Of a stretch of 64,000 nt of DNA, positions 11,700-22,776 are shown one piece after another (within the stretch, counting starts at the first letter, position 1; the number at the start of each line of letters is the position of its first letter). Position numbers and translations under genes: made by a program. The notes below the pieces were generated by a model, which was not told where the DNA came from, made no database searches, and saw only the letters and a list, made by a program, of their open reading frames with translations. Origin of the DNA: Adenophora triphylla var. japonica (lineage: Eukaryota > Streptophyta > Magnoliopsida > Asterales > Campanulaceae); assembly GCA_022495995.1 (NCBI GenBank), contig JAFEMH010000924.1, positions 248,001 through 312,000 on the forward strand, read 5' to 3'.

Positions 11700-13042
11700 T
11701 CATCTCTCATCTCCTCGTAGCCTAGGCGGTAGCATAGGAGCCCTCCTCTCCTGTCTCTTGACGTAAGCCTCATAATCGGTCACGGCGTCTCCGCTCCCGT
11801 CATGAGGGTTGGCCCTCGCCTCGGCCCTCCTCCTCTCGTAAACAAGCCAGTCCTCCGCACCCATAATGGCCTCACGCCGCCTCAAAATAGCCACCTGAGT
11901 CTCTCCCAGATGCCCCTCGTACCAATCCAGGTACCAAGTGGTCAAGAACACCGGTCTCGGACGCCTGAGAATGACCCGAGGAGGAAAGGCATCATACCTC
12001 CATGCTCGGGAAAGAAATGGAAACACTGAGGGATCATCCATAGAAACAGGAGCCACCACCCTGGTGGCTACATCATCAAAGCCCTCCAAAGGAACCTGCT
12101 CCAAGCCAAACTGTCTCAGGACTAAAGCCGGAATATAGAAGCTGGACTGAGAAAGCCCCGGAAGCATGACCACGGGAGACCCATCCTGAAGCACTCTGCG
12201 AGTCTCCACCCGCCAATGAGGCACCGACCATCCGATATCTTCGGCCCGGCGATCCGCCATCCAACGCTCCCACGAGCCCCGATCATCAAAATCTACATCA
12301 ACACCTCTCCCGACAAAAGTCCAAGGCACGATCATATCGGAGGTTTCCCGAAGAACCCCCAAACGCTCCATCGCCCACAAGGTCAAGAGGAACGGCCGCC
12401 CGTGCATATACCGCCTTCCGGTAGCTAATGCGTCGAGAGCATGAAAAGTCTCCCCGTAATCAAAGGAACGACATCTCTCGCCTGTGCGACAGGTGAACGA
12501 CGACATCCAGCAAAGACCGATGGCAAATCCCAAAGGAATAGACCATGAACAGGGTGCCAAACATACAAAGTGCAAAGGCATCCCAATAGGCATCATCCAC
12601 CAAACCTAGGCCCCTAAATCTGTCGGGAAGACCGGAAATATCGAAATGATCGGGACCGCGGATCATACCTTGCGCTTCCTCCGGGGAAAGATGAAGGAGG
12701 ACGCACAATCTGTCAGAAAAGAAGCCCTCCGGCAAAGGAACCGCTATCTCTTCCACCTCCGACCTCCAAGCAAGGCCCGAAATTCTTCGACGACGGAACA
12801 ATCTCGTTGAAGGAAAGGCAAAAGACATGCCTTCTAGTATCCCAAAATGATGAAGAAGCTCTCAAAAGCTCATAATCCGGAATCAATTCCTTGAGAGACC
12901 ATAAGCACTTCACCTTGTATCTTTCTTCAAAGAAGAACCTCCTCTCATGCATGATTTCCCGAGACCAATCCTTGAACTTGTTGAAGAATGACATTTGGGA
13001 CTCTTGGGACAATTTTGATGGAGCTTTTCTAAGGTTTTCCAT
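11700..13042 (-). pseudogene. Tat antisense gene 1, plant-mobile-domain / DUF7745-like
   Basis: ATG at 13042 (minus) gives MENLRKAPSKLSQ, then WSREIMHERRFFFEERYK and LIPDYELLRASSSFWDT, followed by CLSFNEI. After a frame change comes PEGFFSDRLCVLLHLSPEEAQ...DDAYWDAFALCMFGTLFMVYSF. After a second change (12596-11700) come ETFHALDALATGRRYMHGRPFLLTLWAMERLG and a long basic tail with VYERRRAEARANPHD. The order of a WD/fold region, an ALxxFxxGxLxFP-like helix and the HALDA-R-FLLTLWAMERLG block matches the antisense extra ORFs reported in Tat elements, related to plant mobile domain/DUF7745 proteins. Function unknown. The reading frame needs two frame changes, which could be introns, true mutations or sequence errors. 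Confidence 0.6.
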
Positions 13043-13170
13043 GGTTTTCTCTCTCTTTCTCCCCGAAAATGGCTGTTGGGACTGGAGGTTGAAGAGGATA
13101 TTTGAATTTGAAATAAAGCAAGACCAGGTCTGAACCAAAATTAAAGGACAGTGTCAGATGCAGTCCCCAT

Positions 13171-13180
13171 CCGCGCGGAT
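13171..13180 (-). promoter_or_regulatory. TCCGCGCGGA palindrome upstream of Tat antisense gene 1
   Basis: This perfect copy of the LTR palindrome lies 129 bp upstream of the antisense ATG. On the plus strand it is followed by TAGGATT, which is interrupted at 13187 by Copia C and completed by G at 23734. The neighbouring sequence (13100-13170) also resembles the LTR stretch 1548-1629: TTTGAATTT then GAAA, and TTAA followed by ACAGTG. The role is inferred. Confidence 0.4.
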
Positions 13181-13187
13181 AGGATTT

Positions 13188-14143
13188 GTTAGTGTAATCT
13201 GCAGGTGATATCGTAGATGATTTCCCAAGTGATATCACAGATGATTTCCTGGACTGAAAATTATATAGTTGTATATTTCTTGTTTGTTATTTAATGGACT
13301 AACGTGCTAATATGGTCTGTATAGTCTATGGTTTATGATTATATTTCAGGGTGCAATAGCATCAAAGAAGGAGCTAGACACATGTGGAAATTGGAAGAAA
13401 TGAATTAATACATTTTATGTATTAATTCGTAATTTTGGCATTCAACAACAACATGTATGAGGACTTTGTCAAAGGTTGTTGCTGAGTTATAGAAGAGGTA
13501 CAAGGATGATAAAGCAAGGGAGTACAAGGCGTGGAAGCATGGCTTGAGGATTCAACAACTCGGTTGCTACAAAATAGGAAGTGGGAGCTAGAATTGTGGA
13601 AACAAATTAACCCACTCTCCCTACGCTTTCTCCACGTGCAAGACCAGCCCCAAGGCTGTTATTGGAGTAGCCTTCAAGTATTTGAAGACTATAAATAAGC
13701 TTGGAAGGTTTATTTGAAGACATGCCAATTATTTCACATTCACACCTTCGAAAAGCTTAGAGATAGAGTTCTTTGTTTGGTTCTTTTTAATCCTTTCTCC
13801 CTTGTAATTTCGCACTTGATTACTTTGGTATCAAGGTGTGTGAAGGCTAGGATAGGATTCCGTTCTTTATCTCTTGTTCCATAGAGCGTAAAATAGATAT
13901 AGCTATAGGGAACTTTCGGCTTTGTAACTTCATTCATAGTGATTATAAAGTCTTGCCTAAGAGGCACTCTCAAGTTATATTTATATAACTTGAGAAAAAC
14001 AATTTTGGTGTTTTTATTCCGCTGCAAACTCTTTTACAAAATTGTTTTTATTTTCGAAGTGTGTGTGTGTGCCATCCCAAGTGCTATCGTTGGTGCTGTT
14101 ATCACCTTGGATATCACTTGTGATTCAAGCTGTGACAATTTCA
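13188..14143 (+). repeat. Copia C 5' LTR
   Basis: It starts TGTTAGTGTAATC and ends GTGACAATTTCA. A TATA box CTATAAATA is at 13689-13697. Two tandem copies of GTGATATC followed by AGATGATTTCC occur near the start (13205 and 13229). GTGCTATC, GTGCTGTTATCACC and GGATATCAC cluster at the 3' end (14081-14117). Confidence 0.95.
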
Positions 14144-14145
14144 AT

Positions 14146-14158
14146 TGGTATCGAGCCT
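14146..14158 (+). other. Copia C primer-binding site
   Basis: TTGGTATCGAGCC lies just after the LTR end. It is close to the initiator-Met tRNA complement TGGTATCAGAGC with one A missing. Confidence 0.8.
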
Positions 14159-14195
14159 CTCACTTGACGATACTAAGTGTTTGGTCCTCTTTATC

Positions 14196-15770
14196 ATGGC
14201 TTTTGATCCCGCAAATCCAAACCAAAAACGTCTTCCCGTTTTAGATGGTTCGAATTATGCATATTGGAAAATTCGCCTTCGCTCGCATATCAAATCAATT
14301 GATCTTCGAGCATGGCGATCTATAGTTCATGGGTACTCTCTTCCACTCTTACCTCCCGATGAGGATGGTGATGTTCGGAGTTAAACCCGAAGGTGAGTGG
14401 ACGAATGAAGAGATCACTCTAGCTAACTATAATGAGAAAGCTCTTAATGCTATCTTTGAGTGGGTTGACATGCATATTTTTAAACTTATTCAAAATAGTT
14501 CCACAGCTCAAGAAGCTTGGGATATTTTACAAAGGTTTTGTGAAGGTGATTCTAGTGTGCGTGAAAACAAACTCGGAGGTCTTACCGGCAAATTTGAAAG
14601 GTTGAGAATGGGTGAAAGTGATACCATTTCCTCTTATTTTGAAAAACTATTTGACATTGCTAATGAGTGTCAACTTTTAGGTGAACCTTTTACAAACAAA
14701 CAATTGGTTTCAAAGGCTATTAGAACTCTCCCCGAGCGTTTTAATATAAAAGTTTCATCTATAGAAGAGGCTCACAATCTTTCTACAATGGATATCAATT
14801 CCTTAATGAGCATTTTAAAAAATTTTGAGTCAAACCTTGCCGAGCAAAGTGAAGCTTCTAAGGGCAAGAGTGTTGCTTTAAAAGTTCAATCCTCTAGTGG
14901 TTCAACTAATGAGGATGACGAAATTTTGAGGAATTAGGTGAAGATGCCGGTTGTTGCCTTACTTACCAGAAATATAACTCAATGGTGAGAAAATTTAACA
15001 AAGAAAATGTGCAGGTAAAGGCTAAAGAGCAACAAGCCAAGGTGTACAATTCAATGCCCAAGAGGACATTTCCATCTACTCGTAAAGGTGGTCCCATAAG
15101 GAGAGCATCATCGTATCAATCCAGATTCGATCCAAAATACCTTGAATCAATCCAATGTCATGCTTGCTCGATGGAGTCATTACTCAAATGAGTGTGCTAA
15201 CACTCTAAGGAAGATGGGAAAGAACCTATGGGTTTCTCTCGGTGACAATGAGGATGAGGAGACCAATCAATCGAAGATTCGTATCAAACAAGAATGGTGG
15301 TCACAACCGTGACTCGGATTGTCGCTGATACCCAGTGATATCCAAAATGGGATAGCACCCGAGATATCATCCAACAGTATACGTATTTAAATTTGATAAA
15401 TGCCGTTTGTTTTGTGGGTTCTCGTTAACATGGATGCAAGTTGTTCACAAGATGAGAAGGAGTTCAAGAAGGATGAACTCATTTGTGGTCTTAAGAACCT
15501 TTGCAAAGAATTGGTGGATGAATGGAAGAAAGAGAACAAGAAGGTGATCTCTCTGTCCAAAGAGGTTCAAGACCTAACCGATGGCTTGACTAGATTGGAA
15601 GTTCAACTCACAAAGAAGGATGTGGAGCCGGACAAAGTCAAGAGCAAACTTACTCTTGCCGAGACAACATTCAAGAAACTCAATACGAGTTCTACCAAGT
15701 TAGATGCAATTCTTGGGTTGTCCAAACCACTCAAGGCAGTATGGGTTTTCAAGAGTCTTTAAATACTATT
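14196..15770 (+). pseudogene. Copia C gag with zinc knuckle and coiled coil
   Basis: ATG at 14196 gives MAFDPANPNQKRLPVLDGSN then YAYWKIRLRSHIKSID, the usual Copia gag opening. After a frame change near 14370 comes the UBN2-type body (ALNAIFEWVDMHIFKLIQNS, AQEAWDILQRFCEG and LPERFNIKVSSIEEAHNLST). A zinc knuckle starts ESIQCHAC at about 15151 and resumes after a frameshift as HYSNECANT. A palindrome-rich linker follows (15328-15372), then a coiled coil (15468-15710, LICGLKNLCKELVDEWKKEN and LTRLEVQLTKKDV). The same order is seen in Copia B. Several stops are present. Confidence 0.85.
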
Positions 15771-15859
15771 ACATCTACTTTGTCTAATACGTAAGATAAG
15801 TTAATTTTTGTTAAAGAAAGAGATCATGTTGAACAAATATCTTCCGATAAGTCTTCCGA

Positions 15860-17290
15860 CAAGGTAAAAATATGTAACTACTGTTACTCTACTTGGACAT
15901 TTGAAAATCGATTGTAAAACTCTTCTAAAGAAAGCAGCCCAGTTCCGTGTGATACCCGAAGTGTTGCCTAGCACGTCGGATATCACCTACAATCGAAGAA
16001 GAATTATCAAAGTAGGAAAGTATGGAAACCTAAGTCTAACCCGATTTGTGATGCCGTATACTGCTGCTTTAAAAACTAATGTTGAAGGTTCATGGTATTT
16101 TGATAGTGGTTGTTCTCGTCATATGACTGAACAAAATATTTTTAAAGGAATATGAACCTATTCAAGGTGGTAGTGTAACATATGGTGGTGGTGGCAAAAG
16201 TAATATAGTAGGAAAAGGCGTATTAAATGTACCTGGATTTCCTGCCTTGAAAAATGTTTTGCATGTTGATGGACCGGTAACTAATTTAATTAGTATTAGC
16301 CAACTTTGTGATGACAACCTTGAAGTAAAATTCAATAAAAACACTTGTGAAGTCTTTGATTGTACCAATAAGCGTGTTATGACTGGTACTAGGTCAAGTA
16401 ATAACCGTTATCTTGTTGAGGATAAACAAGTGTGTCATTCTGAGGGTTGATGATGCTACCTTATGGCATCAAAAGTTGGGTCATGTCCATTTTCGTAACA
16501 TTGTGAAACTCATTAATGCTGAAGCTATAAGAGGTATACCTAGTCTGGAAATTAGTACAAAAATCATATGTGAAGATTGTTTAAAAGGTAAACAAACACG
16601 TGCTACCCATAGTGCTACCCAACATAATGAGGAGTATTCTGGGACAACGCCGTTTTCAATTAATGCATATGGATTTAATGGGTCCAAGCTTGAGGTAGAC
16701 AAGTTTAGGAGGTAAGAAATATACTTTTGTAATAGTTGATGATTTTTCTAGATTTACTTGGGTATATTTTTTAAAAGAAAAATCGAAACTTTTGAAAAGT
16801 TTAAAGTCTTACATGCTAAAATCAAAAACATGTTTTCTCGCTCTTATCATGCGAATAAGGTCGATCATGGAACGGAGTTTGATAATTCATTGTTCTTTAC
16901 TTTTTGTGAATTAAAAGGAATTAAACATGAGTTTTGCTCCTAAAACACCTCAACAAAATGGGGTGGTGAAAGGAAAAATAGGACCTTACTTGAAATGGCA
17001 CGTGTGATGTTGTTTTCAAAAAGAATTTCAAAAGATTTTGGGCCGAGGCCATAAACACGGCTTGTCACACGGCCAATAGGGTTTTTCTAAGACCTGGTAC
17101 TAGAATGACACCTTATGAAATTTTGAATGGTAGGATACCAAAGGTTCATTATTTTCATACATTTGGGTGTGTGCGTTATGTTCTAAATGATCGGGATTAC
17201 TTCGCTAAATTTGACTCTAAAAGTGATAAGGCTATATTTCTTGGGTATGCTCGGGACGAGTCGAGCATATAGGGTTTATAACCTTAGGTT
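15860..17290 (+). pseudogene. Copia C protease and integrase
   Basis: A second Cys-rich knuckle (CNYCYST, 15874-15894) precedes the protease signature SWYFDSGCSRHMTEQ (16090-16134; catalytic DSG), then NVLHVDGPVTNLISISQLCD. The HHCC zinc domain of the GAG-pre-integrase is at 16450-16610 (WHQKLGHVHFRNIVKL, then CEDCLKGKQ). Integrase core fragments follow in several frames: VDDFSRFTWVYFLK, APKTPQQNGVV and a TPYEILNGRIPK-like stretch. This module would mature the polyprotein and insert the cDNA. It is multiply frameshifted. Confidence 0.85.
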
Positions 17291-17394
17291 AAAAACCATT
17301 CAGAATCAATTAACGTTGTTTTTGATGATTTAGCAAGTGTTACGTGTGATGGAGTACAGGAATCTCCATTAATATTGCTGGAGAATCAAAATCA

Positions 17395-17470
17395 AGTAAG
17401 TGATACCCCAGTCTTTGGCCAAAGTGTTGCCACCGATGGGATAGCATCTCCGGTATCACCCAAGACCAAT
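17395..17470 (+). repeat. Palindrome-variant cluster in the Copia C integrase-RT linker
   Basis: GTGATACC (17400-17407), AGTGTTGCCACC, GGGATAGCATC and GGTATCACC (17452-17460) are variants of the GTGATATCAC motif that also marks the LTR, gag linker, pol end and ORF3 of this element. Confidence 0.6.
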
Positions 17471-17729
17471 CCAAGAATCGAAAAGGATGAACAATCGAGA
17501 TGATGATCATGTGCATGAAGACTTGAGAAGGGATCCACCGGCTAGGATCAAAAGAGACCATCCTTCCTCTCAAATCATTGGAGAAGCTAGTGAAGGGGTA
17601 CAAACAAGGAACAAAGGACATTTTAGTGACCGTGAAATGGCAAGGTATGTGTGTATGTCCACCACATACCACAAGGTAAAATATTCCTGTTTTGTTTCTT
17701 CTTTAGAACACAAAAATATTTCAAGCTTT

Positions 17730-19230
17730 AAAAGATAATTTTTGGATACAAGCCATGCAAGAGGAACTTGACCAATTTGCTCGTAATGAAGTTTGGTGTT
17801 TAGTACCACGTCCTAGTAATACAAATGTTATTGGTACTAAATGGATTTTCAAAACAAATCGATGAGCAAGGAAATATTGTTAGGAACAAAGCTCGTCTCA
17901 GTAGCACAAGGTTACACCCAAATTGAAGGTGTTGACTTTGATGAGACCTTTGCTCCCGTTGCTAGAATAGAATCCATAAGACTCCTCTTGGCTATAGCTT
18001 GTTTTCTAAAAATTACTTTGTTTCAAATGGATGTTAAAGCCGCCTTTTTAAATGGTTATTTAAAAGAAGAAGTTTTTGTTGAACAACCAAAAGGATTTGA
18101 AGATCCTAATCTACCAAACCATGTATATAGACTTGATAAAGCTTTATATGGCTTGAAACAAGCTCCACGTGCATGGTATGGTCGCTTAACCTCTTTCTTA
18201 CTTGAATATGGATTCACAAGAGGTGAAGCAGATAGGACCTTATTTATCCTAAGGCATGGCAAAGAAATAGTCATTGTTCAAATCTATGTTGATGACATAG
18301 TCTATGGCTCTACTTCTCAAACGTGTTTAAAAGATTTTGTAGAGGCTATGACATCAACATTTGAAATGAGCATGATTGGAGAGTTAACATTCTTTCTAGG
18401 CTTGCAGTGAAACAATCAAATGAAGGAATATTCATTTCACAAAGCAAGTATGCAAAGAGCCTAGTAAAAAGATTTGGGTTGGAAGGAGCAAAAAGTTCAA
18501 AATCCCCATGTGTTCTTCTCTCAAACTTGGTAGAGATCAAGTAGGTGAGGATGTTGATCCTACTCTTTATCGTTCAATGATAGGTAGCCTTCTCTATCTC
18601 ACTTCTAGTCGTCCTGATATCATGTTCGCCGTGTGTGTTTGTGCACGTTATCAAGCCAATCCTAAAGTCTCTCACCTTAATTCTGTCAAAAGATAATTAA
18701 ATATGTTTCAGAACAAGTGAATTAGGGATTTGGTTTAGTAAGGATACTAATACCAATTTGGTTGGCTTTAGTGACTCGGATTGGGCAGGGATATGGATGA
18801 TAGGAAAAGTACTAGTGGGGGTGTTTTTACTTGGGCAACAATTTAGTCTCATGGTATAGTCGTAAACAAAATTGTGTTTCTCTCTCCACAAACTGAGTCC
18901 GAGTATGCTGGTACGGTAGTTGTTGTTCACAACTTATTTGGCTAAAACATATGTTAGATGACTATGGCCTAGAGAGTAATTCTTTGACTATGTACCGTGA
19001 TAACCCGAGTGCTATCAACATTTCAAAAACCCAGCTCAACATTCCCGTACCAAACACATTGACATACGTCATCATTTTCTTAGAGATATGGTAGATAAAG
19101 GCCTAATTAATATTGATCATATTGATACTAAGTATCAACCTGGCCGACATCTTTACCAAGGCCTTAGACCACGAGAGATTTTCTAGTTTGAAAAGATCTC
19201 TTGGTCTTTGTAATCTCTCGAGTTCTGCTC
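17730..19230 (+). pseudogene. Copia C reverse transcriptase and RNase H
   Basis: RT starts [21 protein letters not shown] 189-codon uninterrupted block (17841-18410) contains the fingers and palm: [24 protein letters not shown] sequence, [30 protein letters not shown] and the catalytic YVDD at 18285-18296. RNase H follows with YRSMIGSLLYLTSSRPDIMF, FSDSDWAG, STESEYAG-like, and TKHIDIRHHFLRDMVDKGLI. Frameshifts lie near 17860, 18405 and 18690, with several more in RNase H, so the enzyme is dead as written. Confidence 0.9.
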
Positions 19231-20270
19231 GTCTCGTGCTACCCTGTGTGATGATATCACTTAGGGTAACACTTGTATATTAATGTATTTTTTTCTTCTT
19301 TCTTTGCTTATTTACTTAAAAAAAAAAAAAAAATACTTTATTATTTGTTTAAATCTAGCTAGCTTAGTTCTAGCCGTGGGCACATGCCGACCTTTTTGTT
19401 ATGGTAGGTTATTATTTAGGTTAGCACGTCCGATATCATTCCCCTTCATATGCTTAAAGTGACAAAGTCACTAATATTTTCTTTTGATAAATAAAAGACA
19501 AAGGCATTTATCCATACTATTCTCTCGAGCTCGGGGCACGGTGTTCGCCGCAACGATGTACTCTTGCCAATGAGAAGGTATGAGGTGATTTATGCTAAGT
19601 ATTAGGGACATGGAGTTCGCTACTACAAGTACCCTACTTGAAAGGCATAGATCACTTGGTCTCTACACTTGAAATATAACTTGAAGCACGGAGCTCGCTA
19701 CTACGATGCTTTCTTGTTTAAAGAAGTGTATTGAGACGTGTTTAACAAGCAATGTACTTAAAAATTATATACGTGCATATAATGCCTAAAGTGCATGAAA
19801 AATGCTCACTTGTTATGCTTGAAATGCTTGAAAATGAAAATATTTATCAAGGGGTTTTATATCATATGTGTTATCCTACGTGTTACCATCATTGCCTTAA
19901 CACATTAGTGTGTGCTATATTAGTTTTTTTATTTTCTTATTTTCGAAATATTGTTGATTAATTTCTCAAAATCTGAAAGTCTTTTTAATTAAAGAGTTTA
20001 CGATTTTGAAAACGTCTTCAACAAGTTTCCTTTATTTTTAGTAAACTTAATTAAGTAACTAACCCTTATTTATTTAATTTGTGCATATAATGTTTTGGGC
20101 TTAGTTACAAATTATTTAGTTTACTTATTTTTTGTGTTTTACGTTTTTATTTAAAAAAAAAAAAAAAATTTTTTAATGTTGCAACCGTGTTGTTTGTTTA
20201 ATAAAGTTTTGAGGTTTTAAAAGGTGTGGTTAGGGTTTGTTTTAAAAATGAGTGGATAGGGATTAGTTTG
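19231..20270 (+). other. Copia C spacer between pol and ORF3
   Basis: About 1 kb of AT-rich sequence with poly-A tracts (19318-19333, 20154-20168) and no coding signal. GATATCAC copies lie at its start (19253-19260, 19432-19439). Three irregular repeats resembling GGAGTTCGCTACTAC occur at 19526-19705 (CGGTGTTCGCC, TGGAGTTCGCTACTAC, CGGAGCTCGCTACTAC). Confidence 0.6.
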
Positions 20271-20271
20271 A

Positions 20272-20430
20272 GAATAAATAGGGGTAGATTAGATAGGTTT
20301 TTAAATGTCTAATCAAATTAAAACTTTGTTCCCATTTAATCTCCTCCTTCCTATTTTCTCTCAACCTCCTCCGTCTCTCTCTATACGTTACCCTCACCTC
20401 TCTCTAAAACCCCTTCCAAACAGTCTTCTT
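20272..20430 (+). promoter_or_regulatory. Putative internal promoter and CT-rich leader of Copia C ORF3
   Basis: A TATA-like GAATAAATAGGGG (20272-20284) is followed 55-145 bp later by a pyrimidine-rich stretch (20338-20407, CTCTCTCTATACG type) and then ATG at 20481. This is the layout of a plant core promoter and 5' leader. Copia B has the same arrangement before its ORF3. Inferred from sequence only. Confidence 0.4.
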
Positions 20431-20480
20431 CCCTTCTCAACCTAGGTCAAAATACGTTCCAAAAAATCCCTCAAATCTCC

Positions 20481-22332
20481 ATGGCATCTCCATCCAATAC
20501 CAATGCCGAACCATCTCACACGACCAAATGGACATCTCACCTAGCATTGCTCCTTCCGTGGCATCTCGCGTGGCCATGGAAACTTCCCCAATGATCACTC
20601 CAAGCTCTTCTCCACCAACAATGGCGATTGTTCCTACCTCTGGCCCCATTACCTCATTTGATCAAGGCATTCCTAAGGTGACTCTCATCCCTACCGAGCC
20701 AAAAAGGAAGAGGAAAGCCCCAACCGCCAAGTCAGTCTCCCCAAATCGCAAAAGGAGATCTTCCAACCGCATTAGATCAATCGTGTCCAAGGCAACTTCA
20801 AATACCTCCCTTGATCCAGCTTGATGTCTCGTAAAGCTCTATTGATGTGTCCTCACCCCATGTGAGTGATGAGAACTTTGAAGCAAACAAGGAAAAGGAG
20901 CCTTCGTGGACTCATTTGATGCTTGGGTAGATGGTGATGAAGAGGAGACTCTCTCGATTTTCAGTAAAAGAAGGCCAAGGGCAAAACCGTGAGTGCTACC
21001 GTAAGTGCTAGCAAGAAGAGGATATCATCTCGAGGTAACACTTGCCCCCTCTTCTCGTTCCTAAACATTCCTCTAGTGATAATTCGGTGATGAGGTTACT
21101 CAAACCGAAGAGGATAAAGCTTTTCCAAAACCTTTTCTTACTTTGGAGTATTATAAAAAGGAAAATATGGAACTTTGGTTGAATAGTCTAAGTAAGAGGA
21201 TTTTAAAAGAGAAGCACATTGATGAGGGTCACTTGGAAAAGGAAGGAGTGGTTCAGCTTTTTAAAGGACAGAATTTTATTAATGCTAATAATCATGCATC
21301 GCTTTGTTGAGAGTGTTATTCGCAATTTCTTTGCCAATTTGCATGCTCATTTGGATGATGAAGGGTCTGCTAAATATGGAAAAGTGTTTGTTAGGGGAAG
21401 AGTCTATTCTTTTACTCCGCCCCGATTAACAAAGTTTTAGGTCTCCCTAATGTAGATGATGAGAGCATTAGGGTCAATAGAGATGAAATGGTAAAATTGC
21501 TCACTCACAACAAACTCAGCCTTGGCCTTTGAAAGAGAAACTTCATGCTTCTAGATTATCTTCTCTCTATTCTCGTACTACACAAACCGTGCATCTTCAA
21601 TTGGCTTCCTACAACTAATGAACCTATTGTGACTTTGGAGCATGCGTATGTGTTGTATAGATTGGGTAAAAATTTAAGGATTAACTTTGGAAGATTAGTG
21701 TTTAAACACTTAGCTTCATGGGGTAGAAAAAGGAAGTGAACATTAGCTTTTTCCCCTATCCTTCTCTAATCTTCAAAGTTTTGGTATTTCAATCCTTGCC
21801 CATTGAAGCCTCGATGTTTTTACCACCGAACCCGAGTACTATACCATTGATCAACAACCGAAAAGGGTAAAAGGTATACTAAAGATCTTCCTTGGAACAA
21901 ATCTCGATGAAACAACCCCCGCTCCTCCCAAAGCCGCTATCTCACGTGATACCCCAAGTGCTTCCCTGTGTTGCGCCCTCATACTTTTGCAGAACCGATG
22001 CCGCAAGTATTCTCGCACAACATGATGAATCTTTTGGGCAACTCGACCATCAATCCCAAAGGCTACAGCTTCTCAACTTCCCGCACAAACAGCCAAGTGC
22101 AATAGGAGAACTTGCCGAGGGATGGGCTAAGCTTAAGCAGGTAATGATGCTTTTATTGATGAAATTTCTTCCCAAACAAAGGGGGAGGATCTGGCCGCCG
22201 GAACTTCGGAGCCGGTGCTACCGCAGGTGCTACCACCGTGCCGGCCCAAGTGATGGTGGAAGTGATAGGGAAGGAGATCAGAGGAAGGAGAGGAAGAAGA
22301 GGAGTTTGAAGAAGAAGAAAGCCGAACCTTAA
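20481..22332 (+). pseudogene. Copia C ORF3 (putative plant transposon protein / env-like)
   Basis: ATG at 20481 opens MASPSNTNAEPSHTTK. In a shifted frame it continues with a Ser/Pro-rich, Lys/Arg-rich N-terminus (PKRKRKAPTAKS and SPNRKRRSSNRIRS, nuclear-localisation-like). The conserved part at 21300-21470 reads FVESVIRNFFANLHAHLDDEG, then KYGKVFVRGRVYSFTP, then INKVLGLP. At 21555-21720 come NWLPTTNEPIVTLEHAYVLYRLGK and INFGRL. These match Copia B ORF3 (YANLTRDITDERSPNFGRVFIR and MRTNWLPTSNSSSVTKDQ) and resemble the domain called putative plant transposon protein. Its role is unknown. Multiple frameshifts. Confidence 0.65.
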
Positions 22333-22766
22333 GGTTGATAAACCCGAAGGTTTATGTTGCCGCTATCATATGGGTGACTATTTTTGTGGTGGTCCTACAA
22401 ACAATGTTTTTATTTTGGTGATGTGGTGGTTCCTTAAACAATTTACTTTTATTTTGTTTATATTTGCTAAAACACTTTAGTGGTTTGTTAAATAACTTAA
22501 TCGCTAGGATGTTTTTTTTGCTAATTTTGGATGATATTTTGCTACAATGGTTATGGTTTTTAATGGTTACTTAGTTTATTTCAAAACTTTTAAAGTTTGA
22601 AATAAATTAGTTTATTATGATAAATCATTGTTTAGGATTAACTCCTTGATTAAGGGGAGTTAATTTTTGTGGAGATATTATTCTATGGTCTATGCTCTGT
22701 ACATTTGTATATAGACTTATCCTACAGACAAAGAAAGACATTAAGTTTGGAAAGAAATATCCAACT
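22333..22766 (+). other. Copia C 3' untranslated region
   Basis: T-rich non-coding sequence between ORF3 and the polypurine tract. No gene seen. Confidence 0.6.
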
Positions 22767-22776
22767 AAGGGGAGAT
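22767..22776 (+). other. Copia C polypurine tract
   Basis: AAGGGGAGAT lies directly before the 3' LTR, the plus-strand priming site for cDNA synthesis. Confidence 0.85.
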
